From the NCBI RefSeq assembly GCF_014201355.1, contig NZ_JACHEG010000006.1, forward strand, positions 265,569-329,568: a stretch of DNA of 64,000 nt, given 5' to 3'. Position 1 is the stretch's first letter. Each line of letters begins with the position of its first letter. A program made the translations under genes and the position numbers. Positions 43,550 to 52,595 of this stretch are shown piece after piece. The notes beneath the pieces are model-generated. The model searched no databases, had not been told where the DNA came from, and saw nothing but the letters and a program-made list of their open reading frames with translations. The stretch is from Aliirhizobium wenxiniae (GTDB lineage Bacteria > Pseudomonadota > Alphaproteobacteria > Rhizobiales > Rhizobiaceae).

Positions 43550-43966
43550 AACCCAACCGGCTGGACCGCCACGAGATGTCACACAGAAAAGGCGCCCCTC
43601 GCCAAGCAACGGCTTCTTAGCCGGTGGTTATTACGCGTTAAGCGTTTGCTATGCCAGTGACCGCGCTTTGTCATCATGAACAACGTCAATGATCGGATCA
43701 AAGCTATCTGCCGCCGCGTCGGCATCGAACACAAGTCTGCGCACGTCTGCGGCCGCGTGACAAACGCAAATATGGCGATAGATATGGGTATCGACAGGAG
43801 GAACGCCATGTGAGGAACGCCATGGCTGGCGGAGGATGGCCGATGCTGCTTTCTCCCTCCCACGAAGTTCCACAACAATGGATTTCTCGGCCATCAGAAA
43901 AAAACTGAGTAGAACTCGTAACAAATAGGGAGCCCGCGCGTTTCCGGTCCAGACGGAGGCCGATTT
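43550..43966. other. stretch without a supported gene
   Basis: Minus-strand frames exist but show no family pattern. The region holds the upstream sequence of the three-gene operon beginning at 43967. Confidence 0.45.
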
Positions 43967-44860
43967 ATGACCGAAACACAACGGGCGGGCGGAAGTGTTT
44001 ATCGTCGCTTCTTATCAGACCAGGAGGGCACAGTCACTGATGCGCCAAGAACCCTGATTTCACCCGCGGTTCCCGTCACGGCGCTCTGGACCGCGGAGCG
44101 CGGCCTGTCGCCTGTTATCGCAACGGCAATTCATGAAGGGCATTTCGCTCGCCCGGACTTGGAAGCGCTTTATGCTCTCGGTCATGAAGAGCGACTGCGC
44201 GAAGAAGATCCCTATACCGAGTTTACCATCCGTGATGTGCCCAACCGTGTTGTCTTCCATCGATCGCGGTTCGAGGTGGACATCAACCGCAACCGCAATG
44301 GGGCGATCTACTTGACGCCGCAGCAGGCTTGGGGACTGAATGTGTGGGAAGGTGCGCCCTCCCAGCAGCAAATGGACGCCTCTCTCCAGATCCACGACAG
44401 CTACTATCAGATGCTACTGGCTTTTCTCCAAGGCATAGAACGGCAATATGGCCGGTTCGTTGTGCTCGACATACACAGCTACAATCATCGTCGCGGCGGT
44501 CCGACTGCCTCGCCTACATCACAAGAGCGAGCACCTGATATCAATATCGGGACCTCCTCTATGGATCGAGTCCGCTGGGCGCCAGTCGTTGATGCCCTCA
44601 CCGCCCATTTCCAGTCGTTTAAAATCAAGGGGCGCCCATTAGATGTTCGGGAAAACGTCGCCTTTCAAGGCAAGGGTGAGCAGACGCGGTTCATCCATGA
44701 GCACTTCCCGACAACAGGATGCGCGATTGCCGTTGAATTCAAGAAAATCTTTATGGACGAGTGGACAGGGGAACCGGACCTGGAGGCTCTAGGCGAACTC
44801 CGGCACATGATTGCGGCCGCGGTCCTCTTGATTGAGAAGACACTCGAAGGCCAGCCATGA
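43967..44860 (+). CDS. N-formylglutamate amidohydrolase family protein
   Basis: The 297-residue protein has the FGase pattern: IATAIHEGHFARPDL (metal-binding His/Glu), FHRSRFEVDINRNRNGAIY, VLDIHSYNHRRGG and CAIAVEFKKIFMDE. FGases are zinc hydrolases that release formate from N-formyl-glutamate, but many members are uncharacterised and could act on other acyl or peptidyl glutamates. Its stop overlaps the next gene by four bases (ATGA). Confidence 0.9.
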   Translation: MTETQRAGGSVYRRFLSDQEGTVTDAPRTLISPAVPVTALWTAERGLSPVIATAIHEGHFARPDLEALYALGHEERLREEDPYTEFTIRDVPNRVVFHRSRFEVDINRNRNGAIYLTPQQAWGLNVWEGAPSQQQMDASLQIHDSYYQMLLAFLQGIERQYGRFVVLDIHSYNHRRGGPTASPTSQERAPDINIGTSSMDRVRWAPVVDALTAHFQSFKIKGRPLDVRENVAFQGKGEQTRFIHEHFPTTGCAIAVEFKKIFMDEWTGEPDLEALGELRHMIAAAVLLIEKTLEGQP

Positions 44861-46743
44861 CAACTGCTTCGTCGCGCAACCCCAACAGTGAGGATAACTG
44901 GCTCGAAGAAATCGTGTCCTGCCTTGCCGATGGCAAATCGATCCGACGCGACCTGCCCGGCGGCGGACGCCTGCATATTGACCGTCCTCTTCCCTTTCTC
45001 TGTATCCACATAGCCGAAGACGGCGCAGAGCCGGTTGCACGTGACGTCGCGCAGGCAAATGCATCCTATCTCGTCGCTCCCAATGCAGCTATCGCGCTGA
45101 TAGTTGTCGAGGCAATTGAGGTATCCCTCCGCAAACAATTCGGCGTGTTCATTCTATTCGATATTGGCGAACTGAAGCAGGATCGTTTCCTGACGGAAGA
45201 CGCGCCTTACCTACCACCGTTCGAGATTGCGATATGGGCAAGCGCTGACATGATGGAGGCAGCCGAAACCTTTTCTGCAGCTATCAAAGACAGCGAGGCC
45301 AGGTTCCGCACGCCGCGCGTAGAGCGTGTTTCAACTCCGCCCACACACGTCGACAAAGCGTCGCGCGATCTGGAAGCCTCGACGCTCGCTGTCCGGTTTG
45401 CCCCAGTCTACCGGCAGCCCGAAAGCGAGCAAATCTATCCGGAACTGCGTGATCAACTGGTGTCGATGCTGTTTGATGCAGGTCTGCGGGCTGTCACACA
45501 CCGTGTCGAGACGGCGAAAATCCTCAAACTCAAAACACATAGAGCGCTCGGTCGCAGAGCGTTCGTGGATGCGGTGACGCGGCTCGATCGCAGTATTGAT
45601 GACGTGGCATCGACCTTCGATTTCCTTCTCGCGGTCACCCCAATCAATGCGGGAGCGGCATTCGAGGCATTTAAGGACGGGGAGCAGGAGCCTGTTCTTC
45701 TGTATCGTCCCCTCACCTTGCAGGTCGAGGCGGCAAAACAGAAGCTTTTTTCGATTTCATTTGATCACCTTGAAGATCCGGTCCTGCATCAGCTTTATCG
45801 TGAAAAACAGCAGGAGCTCGATCTTCAGCTTTCGCTGATTTCGTCCCGTCAGAAATCACAGTTCATAGAATTCGGACGCGCACTTTACGGCCCGGTCGAA
45901 CCGCATCTGTTGAGTGAGGCCAAAACAATCCTTACACACCTCAACGAGGGTGAACCGAGTGGAGATGATGACGCAGGATCGCGAGGAAAAATCGCCGATT
46001 GCTATCAGATAGAACATCGTGCCCGTTCGATGATTGCCGCCTATCATCGACAGTTGAACGATTTCGAAGTTTCCGTCGAGATCCGCGACGACTTGCCGTC
46101 CGGCCTGATGGTTTCCGGTCATCGGCTGCTAATCGCCCGCAGCACGGTGATGGACGCGCGCCGGGTAGAACCTTTATTGTCGCATGAGATCGGTGTTCAT
46201 TTGCTCACCTATTTCAATGGATCGGCGCAAGGGCTGCGGCTGTTCCGCTCCGGTTTGGCCGGATATGAGGGCATGCAGGAAGGCTTGGCGGTGTTTTCCG
46301 AATACCTGTCAGGCGGCATGACGCCGGCGCGGCTGCGGTTGATCGCGGGACGGGTTGTTGGCTGCGCGTCCATGCTTGATGGTGCGACTTTCCGGGAAAC
46401 CAATTCTCTCCTAATCGAGGAACATAATTTCTCGACCTCTGCTGCATTCAATGTCGTTCTGCGACTTTATCGCGGCGGCGGTTTGGCAAAAGATGCAATC
46501 TATCTGCGCGGACTTCTAGCCCTGCTCGATCATTTGCGTGGGGGCGGCGCGCTCGAACCTTTCTGGATGGGCAAGATTGCTGCCTCGCATTTTGGGGTGA
46601 TGCAGGAACTGGCGGAGCGAGGCCTGCTGCACCTTCCTGCCGTACGTCCGCTTTTCCTTGAGACCGATGAAGGTCGCACCCGATTGGCCCGCGCCAGAGA
46701 CGGCATGCGACCGCTCGACATGATCCAGCGACAGGAGACGTGA
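44857..46743 (+). CDS. DUF1704 (QEGLA, MATCAP-like) putative metallopeptidase
   Basis: The 628-residue protein has the DUF1704 signature: HEIGVHLLTYFNG (zinc-site HExxxH, near residue 443) and EGMQEGLAVFSEYLSGG with the QEGLA motif near residue 474. The N-terminal 300 residues are family-specific and helical. Mammalian members MATCAP1/2 are tyrosine carboxypeptidases acting on protein C-termini (tubulin). Bacterial roles are unknown. It overlaps both neighbours, indicating a coupled unit with the FGase and an ATP-grasp ligase. Confidence 0.9.
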   Translation: MTTASSRNPNSEDNWLEEIVSCLADGKSIRRDLPGGGRLHIDRPLPFLCIHIAEDGAEPVARDVAQANASYLVAPNAAIALIVVEAIEVSLRKQFGVFILFDIGELKQDRFLTEDAPYLPPFEIAIWASADMMEAAETFSAAIKDSEARFRTPRVERVSTPPTHVDKASRDLEASTLAVRFAPVYRQPESEQIYPELRDQLVSMLFDAGLRAVTHRVETAKILKLKTHRALGRRAFVDAVTRLDRSIDDVASTFDFLLAVTPINAGAAFEAFKDGEQEPVLLYRPLTLQVEAAKQKLFSISFDHLEDPVLHQLYREKQQELDLQLSLISSRQKSQFIEFGRALYGPVEPHLLSEAKTILTHLNEGEPSGDDDAGSRGKIADCYQIEHRARSMIAAYHRQLNDFEVSVEIRDDLPSGLMVSGHRLLIARSTVMDARRVEPLLSHEIGVHLLTYFNGSAQGLRLFRSGLAGYEGMQEGLAVFSEYLSGGMTPARLRLIAGRVVGCASMLDGATFRETNSLLIEEHNFSTSAAFNVVLRLYRGGGLAKDAIYLRGLLALLDHLRGGGALEPFWMGKIAASHFGVMQELAERGLLHLPAVRPLFLETDEGRTRLARARDGMRPLDMIQRQET

Positions 46744-47789
46744 TGCGAATTGCATTTTTCGTAAATTCGATCGCCGAAGAGACGGCCATCTACACAACCA
46801 CCGCTTTGGCGCTAGCCGCAATCGCTCGCGGACATGATGTCTGTTATGTTACACCCGGCGATTTTGTACTGCGCCCTGACGACAGCTTATTGGTGCGCGC
46901 GACGACTTTCAAAAGTGGAAAGATCAAAAAGCCTGATTCGTTTGTCGCTGCTCTGCGGGGTGAGCAGGCCGAGATCCAGACGATCCCGATCAAGGACATC
47001 GATGTCCTCTTTCTCCGCAACGATCCCTCGCAGGACGCGGATGAGCGGCCCTGGGCAGCCCATGCCGGAATTATCTTCGGTCGTTTGGCAGCCGAGCACG
47101 GCGTGCTTACCGTGAATGACCCAGACGGCTTGGCACGGGCCCAGAACAAGCTATATTTTCAGGGATTTCCCGACGCAGTTCGCCCGACCACTCTGATCTC
47201 CAAGAGTATTGAAGAGATCCGTTCCTTCATCGACGAGCAGGAGCAGGGTATTATCCTAAAACCTCTGCAGGGCTCCGGCGGGAAGAACGTGTTCAAGATC
47301 GCCTCTAGCAAGGAGTCAAATCTCAACCAGATTTTCGAGGCGGTCAGCGGCGAAGGTTACTTGATTGCGCAGGGCTATCTTCCGGACGCGACAGCCGGTG
47401 ACATCCGCCTGTTCCTGATGAATGGTCGCCCTCTGCAACGAGACGGTACTTACGCTGCCCTCCGTCGTGTCCCTGCCGACGGTGAGGTACGTTCAAACAT
47501 GCATGCAGCGGGCACCGCAGCGACAGCCGAGATAACACCAGAAATCCTTGCGGTTGCTGAAATGGTTCGACCTAAACTGGTCGAAGACGGGATGTTCCTA
47601 GTTGGCCTCGACATCGTTGGCGACAAGATCCTTGAGATCAACGTATTTACTCCGGGCGGCCTGCCCGACATCGCAGCGCTTCACGGTGTCGATCTGTCCG
47701 TGGACGTCATTGTCTCACTGGAGCAGAAGATCAACATGCGCGAGAACTATGGCGGCAAGCTAAGTAATCGGGCACTTGCGACTCTTTGA
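46743..47789 (+). CDS. glutathione-synthetase-like ATP-grasp ligase
   Basis: The 348-residue protein has an N-terminal pre-ATP-grasp domain (IAFFVNSIAEETAIYTTTALALAAIARGHDV, DVLFLRNDPSQDADERPWA) and an ATP-grasp domain (GIILKPLQGSGGKNVFKI, VGLDIVGDKILEINVFTPGGL). It resembles GshB, but the FGase and DUF1704 partners argue against ordinary glutathione synthesis. ATP-grasp ligases form peptide bonds with an amine acceptor. Start ATG 46743 sits in a TGATG overlap. Confidence 0.9.
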   Translation: MRIAFFVNSIAEETAIYTTTALALAAIARGHDVCYVTPGDFVLRPDDSLLVRATTFKSGKIKKPDSFVAALRGEQAEIQTIPIKDIDVLFLRNDPSQDADERPWAAHAGIIFGRLAAEHGVLTVNDPDGLARAQNKLYFQGFPDAVRPTTLISKSIEEIRSFIDEQEQGIILKPLQGSGGKNVFKIASSKESNLNQIFEAVSGEGYLIAQGYLPDATAGDIRLFLMNGRPLQRDGTYAALRRVPADGEVRSNMHAAGTAATAEITPEILAVAEMVRPKLVEDGMFLVGLDIVGDKILEINVFTPGGLPDIAALHGVDLSVDVIVSLEQKINMRENYGGKLSNRALATL

Positions 47790-47798
47790 TGGGTCTTT

Positions 47799-47830
47799 CG
47801 CCTTGAAGGGATTGGAGCCCGCGACCTGTA
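47799..47830 (-). repeat. degenerate tRNA-like T-arm, copy 4
   Basis: Minus strand CGGGCTCCAATCCC followed by TTCAAGGC. The T-loop is less canonical (CTCCAAT) than in other copies. It lies just after the ATP-grasp gene. Confidence 0.4.
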
Positions 47831-48072
47831 GAAGAGACGCCGTCTAAACGCTGACCGGTGGTGAGAGCCTCCAGAATTGCAGACGTGGATGCGAGGGGGA
47901 GGCAAACAGCACTCGCCTCTCGCTTCGACGTCCAAGGCCTCCGGTCCTCGCCGACTCGCGTTGCTGGCTGCTGTCATTAAGTCGAGGACGGTAGGTTTAC
48001 GGATTGTCGTTGCGCGCGAAAAGGCTATTGCTTGGCTTTCGGTCATCGGCAGGAGAACGAACCATAACATCC

Positions 48073-49590
48073 ATGGTCTTGAGACAGCTGAAACAAGCGG
48101 GCGTATTTCCTCTTCGTGCCTTGGCAGTGTGGCTATTGATGAGCCTTGCCACCATCGGCCTATTGGTTGCCTATCAATACGTGTCCGGTCTTTCTGCTCT
48201 CTCGGAGCGGGCAAGGAGCATGGAAATGCTTCTTGCCGAAAGGCTGGCGCAGCACGACGCCCACCTGTCCGGGCTCGGCGCAGTCGTTCGCATGTCACCT
48301 GACGAGCCATCAACGAGCATCCAGGGCCTGGCCGAGAATATCATTGCCCGCTATCCCCGCATCACCAATATAACGACCATCACAATCGGCAATGGAACCG
48401 TAAGGGCAGTATCTTACGGAAGAGCTCAAAATCCTGAAATCGCGGACCTACAGCCGAACCTGGATCTGACCGGCCTTGATAAAATCGGTGATACGTCAGC
48501 CCGCCCTGCTACGACACCGCACGCTTACGAGATCTTCAAACTGGTTGCGCCCAAGCGGATCCTGCGCCTGCGTATCGACACGGACGCCTTGCTGGATATG
48601 GGCGATGGCGGTGCGGACTATTCGTCCACGCTTTCACTGGACGGCGCAGTGCTCTTAGAAACATCCCGCGGCACCCATGCATTGTTGACAGCGTCCAATG
48701 CGCTGGACACCAGCAATCACAGCCAGCCCCTTCATCTGACGGTGAGCCGCGGTTTTAGGCCGAATGAACTCGCTCCCCCGCACCTGGCCTTGCCCTTGCT
48801 GGCAGCATTGGCAGCGATCACATGGCTGATCATGCGGTATCGCCATGCCAGCCGGGAGCGCCAGTCGCAGGAGCGGCGTGCCACGTTGTTTGAACAGGAG
48901 GCGAAACTCGCCCAGGCCGGTCGCGTAAACGCAATGGGGGAAATGGCGTCAGGCATCGCCCATGAACTGGCTCAGCCGATTGCGGCCATGCTCAGCCAGA
49001 GCCAGGCGGCAAAACGCGCTTTGACAATCGATCGCCCCGACATCCTGGTAACTGCGGTCGATGCGAACATTCGCGACGCAAGGCGTGCCGGGGAAATCCT
49101 TGCCCGCATGCGCGCCTATGTTTCCGGGGCGCCGGCCCGGATCGAAGAAATTCCCCTGACCGAGGCAGTCACCGACGCGCTGCGGCTCGTCAAAGCCGAT
49201 TTGGCACAGCGCGGCATCACCCTCGTGGTGACGCAGTCCGACGAAGTCGGAACCGGCTGCATCGATGTGATCTCGTTTCAGCAGGTTCTTCACAATCTGG
49301 TTCGCAACGCTGCCGATGCCGTTGCAGGCCGACAGAACCCGAGGATAACGGTCGATGTCCGGCGCCTAGGAGATGAGGTGCTGATCATCGTTGCAGACAA
49401 TGGCCCCGGCATCGAACCCTCGTCGCTCGGCCGCATATTCGATCCGTTCTTCACGACCAAGACGGACGGCATGGGCCTCGGGCTGCCGCTCTCTGCCCGT
49501 CTCTTGGAAAAGATGAACGGATCGATCGAAGCATGTAATGATGGTGGTGCCCGTTTCACCATCCATCTCCCAACCTGTGTGTTACGATGA
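48073..49590 (+). CDS. membrane sensor histidine kinase
   Basis: The 505-residue protein has two membrane helices (about residues 16-36 and 240-258) around a periplasmic sensor region of about 200 residues with no clear known fold, then a HisKA domain with GIAHELAQPIAAM (His297) and an HATPase domain (NLVRNAADAVAG, DNGPGIEP, GMGLGLPLSARLLEKM). It is of the DctB/FixL-like subfamily. The only good ribosome-binding site (AGGAG at 48051) is 17 bases before ATG 48073, so the exact start is uncertain. It overlaps its response regulator by four bases. Confidence 0.92.
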   Translation: MVLRQLKQAGVFPLRALAVWLLMSLATIGLLVAYQYVSGLSALSERARSMEMLLAERLAQHDAHLSGLGAVVRMSPDEPSTSIQGLAENIIARYPRITNITTITIGNGTVRAVSYGRAQNPEIADLQPNLDLTGLDKIGDTSARPATTPHAYEIFKLVAPKRILRLRIDTDALLDMGDGGADYSSTLSLDGAVLLETSRGTHALLTASNALDTSNHSQPLHLTVSRGFRPNELAPPHLALPLLAALAAITWLIMRYRHASRERQSQERRATLFEQEAKLAQAGRVNAMGEMASGIAHELAQPIAAMLSQSQAAKRALTIDRPDILVTAVDANIRDARRAGEILARMRAYVSGAPARIEEIPLTEAVTDALRLVKADLAQRGITLVVTQSDEVGTGCIDVISFQQVLHNLVRNAADAVAGRQNPRITVDVRRLGDEVLIIVADNGPGIEPSSLGRIFDPFFTTKTDGMGLGLPLSARLLEKMNGSIEACNDGGARFTIHLPTCVLR

Positions 49591-50168
49591 TCCATCTGGT
49601 AGACGACGATCCTTCCGTGCGTGAGGCCCTGACGCTTCTGCTTGCGACCTATGGCAGGGAGGTCACGTCATATCCGGACGCGGCCCACCTGCTGGCGAAT
49701 ATCGAAAAGGCGCAACCCGGCATTCTCATCCTGGATCTGAGGATGCCGGCGACGAGCGGTCTTCAGCTGATGAACAAACTGACGGATCTGCGCATCGGAT
49801 GGCCCAAAATCATGATCACAGGGCATGGCGACATTGAAGCCTGCCGTCGTGCGTTCAAAGCTGGCGTTTCGGATTTCCTGACAAAACCTGTCGACGAACA
49901 TGTCTTGATGGAAGCGATCACGTCCTGCGAGGCAATGCTCGGCGAATTTCTGGCGTTCCAAGAAAACAGTCATTTGATCGACCTTTTGACGGCCCGCGAG
50001 CGAGAGGTGATCGAGCTGGCATCAAAGGGTTTTTCAAGCAAGGACATCGCCGCCGCACTCGAAGTCTCCGTGCGTACGATCGATAGCCACCGCGCCAACA
50101 TTGCCATGAAATTCGGGACCTCCGCTGTCGCCGAACAGACGCGCATCTGGCTTGCCGGGCATCAGTAA
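49587..50168 (+). CDS. FixJ/NarL-type response regulator
   Basis: The 193-residue protein has a receiver (MIHLVDDDPSVREALTLLL, Asp50 in LILDLRM, FLTKPVD) and a LuxR-type helix-turn-helix (LTAREREVIELASKGFSSKDIAAALEVSVRTIDSHRANI). It is the cognate regulator of the upstream kinase and probably activates the following secreted-protein gene; the latter is inferred from adjacency. Confidence 0.94.
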   Translation: MIHLVDDDPSVREALTLLLATYGREVTSYPDAAHLLANIEKAQPGILILDLRMPATSGLQLMNKLTDLRIGWPKIMITGHGDIEACRRAFKAGVSDFLTKPVDEHVLMEAITSCEAMLGEFLAFQENSHLIDLLTAREREVIELASKGFSSKDIAAALEVSVRTIDSHRANIAMKFGTSAVAEQTRIWLAGHQ

Positions 50169-50264
50169 TCTTACCGATACTCTTCGGTGGCGATGCGAAT
50201 TTCGTGGTGTCTTTTGTCCGGCTAGGTTGGCTGCAGTCCACTCACCAACCGAAAGGCTGACACC

Positions 50265-50753
50265 ATGAAAACCGCCCTGCTTTCGCTTGCACTTGCTACG
50301 TCTCTCACCACTTCGGCTCTCGCGCAGGATGTCGTCCAGCAGACCAGCCTCGGCACGCCGCTGGCTGTCGAACTTGCACAGGCAGCAGTGGCCGCGTGCT
50401 CCGCAGATGGCTACAATGTCGCCGCCGCTGTCACCGATCGCTTCGGCGGGCTGCTCGCGCTCGTCCGCTCCGACAATGCTGGCGCGCATACAGCAAATGC
50501 TTCAACCGCAAAAGCCTTTACGTCAGCGTCTTCACGCACGCCGACAAGCGCGATGGCAGAAAACGTCGCCAAGAACGCAGGTGCGGCAGGCCTTGTGGAC
50601 ATTCCGGGTTTCCTTGTTCTTGCTGGCGGCGTACCCGTCAAGGCTGGTCGCGCGACAGTCGGCGCAATTGGTGTGGCCGGTGCGCCCGGCGGCCATCTGG
50701 ACGAGACCTGTGCCAATAAGGCGGTCGAAAAACTCTCTTCCCGTCTAAAATAG
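50265..50753 (+). CDS. secreted HbpS/GlcG-like haem-binding family protein
   Basis: The 162-residue protein has a signal peptide (ALLSLALATSLTTSALAQ) and one GlcG/HbpS domain (AAVAACSADGYNVAAAVTDRFGGLLALVRSDNAGAHTANASTAKA, GGVPVKAGRATVGAIGVAGAPGG). In Streptomyces HbpS is a secreted haem/redox-sensing partner of the SenS/SenR two-component system; here too a sensor kinase and regulator precede it. The parallel is suggestive, not proven, because the kinase types differ. Confidence 0.88.
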   Translation: MKTALLSLALATSLTTSALAQDVVQQTSLGTPLAVELAQAAVAACSADGYNVAAAVTDRFGGLLALVRSDNAGAHTANASTAKAFTSASSRTPTSAMAENVAKNAGAAGLVDIPGFLVLAGGVPVKAGRATVGAIGVAGAPGGHLDETCANKAVEKLSSRLK

Positions 50754-50773
50754 GTCGGCCGGAGGACTCTGAC

Positions 50774-50800
50774 GCCCCGGGCTAAAACTCGGGGCTTCGC
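50774..50800 (+). terminator. hairpin after the HbpS-like gene
   Basis: GCCCCG and CGGGGC pair around a ten-base loop followed by TTCGCTATTT. Confidence 0.6.
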
Positions 50801-50881
50801 TATTTCGGCAGCTTTCTGTGGGCCTGATGAAGTCCATTGTAAAGCTTTTGATTGGAGACGAGCCTTTGGCCCAGTTATTTG

Positions 50882-51306
50882 TCACGAACTGAGAGGCAGG
50901 GGATCGGTACCTTCGCTTAGAATTGCAAGGTATCGTCGATAGCTGAACACGCGTCCACGCTTGCGGCCGGTCACCTCATCGACGATGCCCAATCGCTCTA
51001 GATCGGTGAGTGCCGCGTTGACCGTTGGTGCGGACAGACCCGTGATCTGCACAATCTGGTTCGCCGCTGAAAAGGATTCTGCTGGAAAAGCTCGTGAATA
51101 CGTAGAGCCGATCCCGCTCTGTCACTCCCTATCGTGATCCGCTCCCGGTCTTCCTTGAAAAGATCAACGATCTGGCTCGCAGCCTCAAACGCCTGATTGG
51201 CAGTGTCGGCGACGCCGGCAAGGAAAAAATCTAGCCAGGCTATTTCATTGGCGGCGATCGTCTCAACGAAACGACCCAGACGATGTTTGGACTGGGGATC
51301 AGACAT
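50882..51306 (-). pseudogene. Fic-family protein remnant (C-terminal half, frameshifted)
   Basis: First frame: ANEIAWLDFFLAGVADTANQ and RAGSALRIHELFQQNPFQ. After a shift near 51.06 kb: NQIVQITGLSAPTVNAALTDL, GIVDEVTGRKRGRVFSYRRYLAIL. This is the end of a Fic protein with a winged-helix tail. The HPFxxGNGR catalytic part is missing. Confidence 0.75.
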
Positions 51307-51329
51307 AACCGATTACCGGCCCGACTTCC

Positions 51330-51394
51330 TATTTAAGCAAGACGCGCTTAATTTAAATAAGCAGTGGACTTAAATAAGCGCGCTTAATTAACGC
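51330..51394. promoter_or_regulatory. AT-rich cluster of inverted repeats
   Basis: The motif AAGCGCGCTT, TTAATTTAAATAAG, TTAAATAAGCGCG and related forms occur in alternating orientations within 65 bases directly upstream of the Fic remnant. Looks like the operator/promoter of the lost gene. Confidence 0.5.
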
Positions 51395-51551
51395 GATTAC
51401 ATCGAACTGCCGAGCGCTGAGCTAGAGTTATATGCCTAGCACATGTTTGCGATGGTCAGGCAGTGTTTGAATTGCCACGCCCGATACATCCGTTCTTAAC
51501 GCTCGCCCCCTAATTCCGCTCGCCCTCGGCATTGCCGCCGAGAGAAACGGA

Positions 51552-51835
51552 ATGATTATGACCAACGACATTTCATCACGCCATTTTCAGCGAAAGATAT
51601 CAAAGTTCTGCGAGCTACGTATCGCGCCGATTGTATCCAGGCGGGTGCTGGAGAACATCCGGCCCTTCCTGCTCAGCTTGACTATCTACCGGAAATCGCC
51701 CCCGCTCCTGAATGGCCATATCGACTGGACGGCGATTAGTCAGGCCTGCGGGATTGAAGCCGATTTGACGCCACAAAACTGAAAAAGCAGGTGCGGCCAG
51801 GCCTGGATGCAATCATCCGGTGGCTCGGTGTAGCA
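51552..51835 (+). pseudogene. unidentified frameshifted gene fragment
   Basis: The frame from 51552 reads SRRVLENIRPFLLSLTIYRK and HIDWTAISQACGIEADLTPQ. One base later the frame continues as LKKQVRPGLDAIIRWLG. The style resembles the start of rhizobial integrase-like proteins, but I cannot name the family. The frameshift near 51.78 kb and abrupt end show decay. Confidence 0.5.
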
Positions 51836-51990
51836 CCAGAAGCAGAACGCGCGGCTCATAGACCAGCGCCCGGCAGATCGCCACACGCTGTTGCTGGCCG
51901 CCGGAAAGTTGGGACGGAAAGCGATCTGCGAGATGGCCGAGCCCATGCGGTCCAGAATTGCTTGCAAGGCCTCGCCCAACGTCGAAAAGG
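51813..51990 (-). pseudogene. fragment of an ABC-transporter ATPase
   Basis: On the minus strand the frame gives EALQAILDRMG, then after a shift HLADRFPSQLSGGQQQRVAICRALVYEPRVLL. LSGGQ is the ABC signature. Walker A and B are absent; it overlaps the preceding remnant on the opposite strand. Confidence 0.7.
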
Positions 51991-52079
51991 TCAGGTCTCC
52001 GTCCGAGATATCCTGGGTGATGAAAAAATCCGCTTTCGCTGTCGTCACCTCTCCTCGTTCGGAAGAGACGAGAGGCAGT

Positions 52080-52407
52080 ATCGGAGAGGCCGAATTGCTT
52101 GACCTGGGCCCGGATAGTTTCTTGATCAATGTGGGACGTGGCCCCATCATCGACGAAGGCGCGTTGTTCAAAGCTCTAAGAGAAAGAACAATCGCCGGCG
52201 CGGCCATCCGTCTGGTATCAGTGCCCCGGCGGGAAAGGCGTCCTGTGGTCGCCGACCCAATATGACTTCGCGGCCCTACCAAATGTCATCATGACGCCGC
52301 ACCATTCCGGCCAGGCGAACGAAAATTTCGCTAGGCGGATCGAGAATTTTGCATCCAACATCAACGCGTTGGCTGATGGCAAGGCGTTTAGAAATCAGCT
52401 CGCGTGA
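52080..52407 (+). pseudogene. C-terminal fragment of a D-2-hydroxyacid dehydrogenase
   Basis: Frames give LLDLGPDSFLINVGRGPIIDE, ALFKALRERTIAGAA, then after a shift GVLWSPTQYDFAALPNVIMTPHHSG and NINALADGKAFRNQLA. The NxGRGPxxDE block and TPH histidine are typical of the NAD domain C-terminus. The first half of the gene is missing. Confidence 0.8.
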
Positions 52408-52550
52408 ACGAGTAAAACGATCGTTGACATTAACAATCCGAGCAGACCTTGAGACGTTAGCTTAAGCCTTCCAGACTCTATCGCGTGGGGCGTGGGAAAC
52501 AACCGTTACGTCCCCGTTTCGGTCACAGCTGCTTACGATTTCAAGCGGTC

Positions 52551-52583
52551 TAGCTCCTGATGAGACTCGAACCAGCGCCCCGC
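52551..52583 (-). repeat. degenerate tRNA-like T-arm, copy 5
   Basis: Minus strand GCTGGTTCGAGTCTC followed by ATCAGGAGC. It ends 12 bases from the VapC stop. Confidence 0.5.
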
Positions 52584-52595
52584 ATTTCTGAAGGC

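Noticed and set aside
46743..47789. Glutathione synthetase gshB
   Set aside because: The fold fits, but the operon partners (DUF1704 and FGase) and lack of a gshA neighbour make a plain gshB label unsafe.
51740..52282. 180-codon minus-strand frame
   Set aside because: It runs across two different remnants (ABC ATPase fragment and antisense of the dehydrogenase fragment), so it is not one gene.
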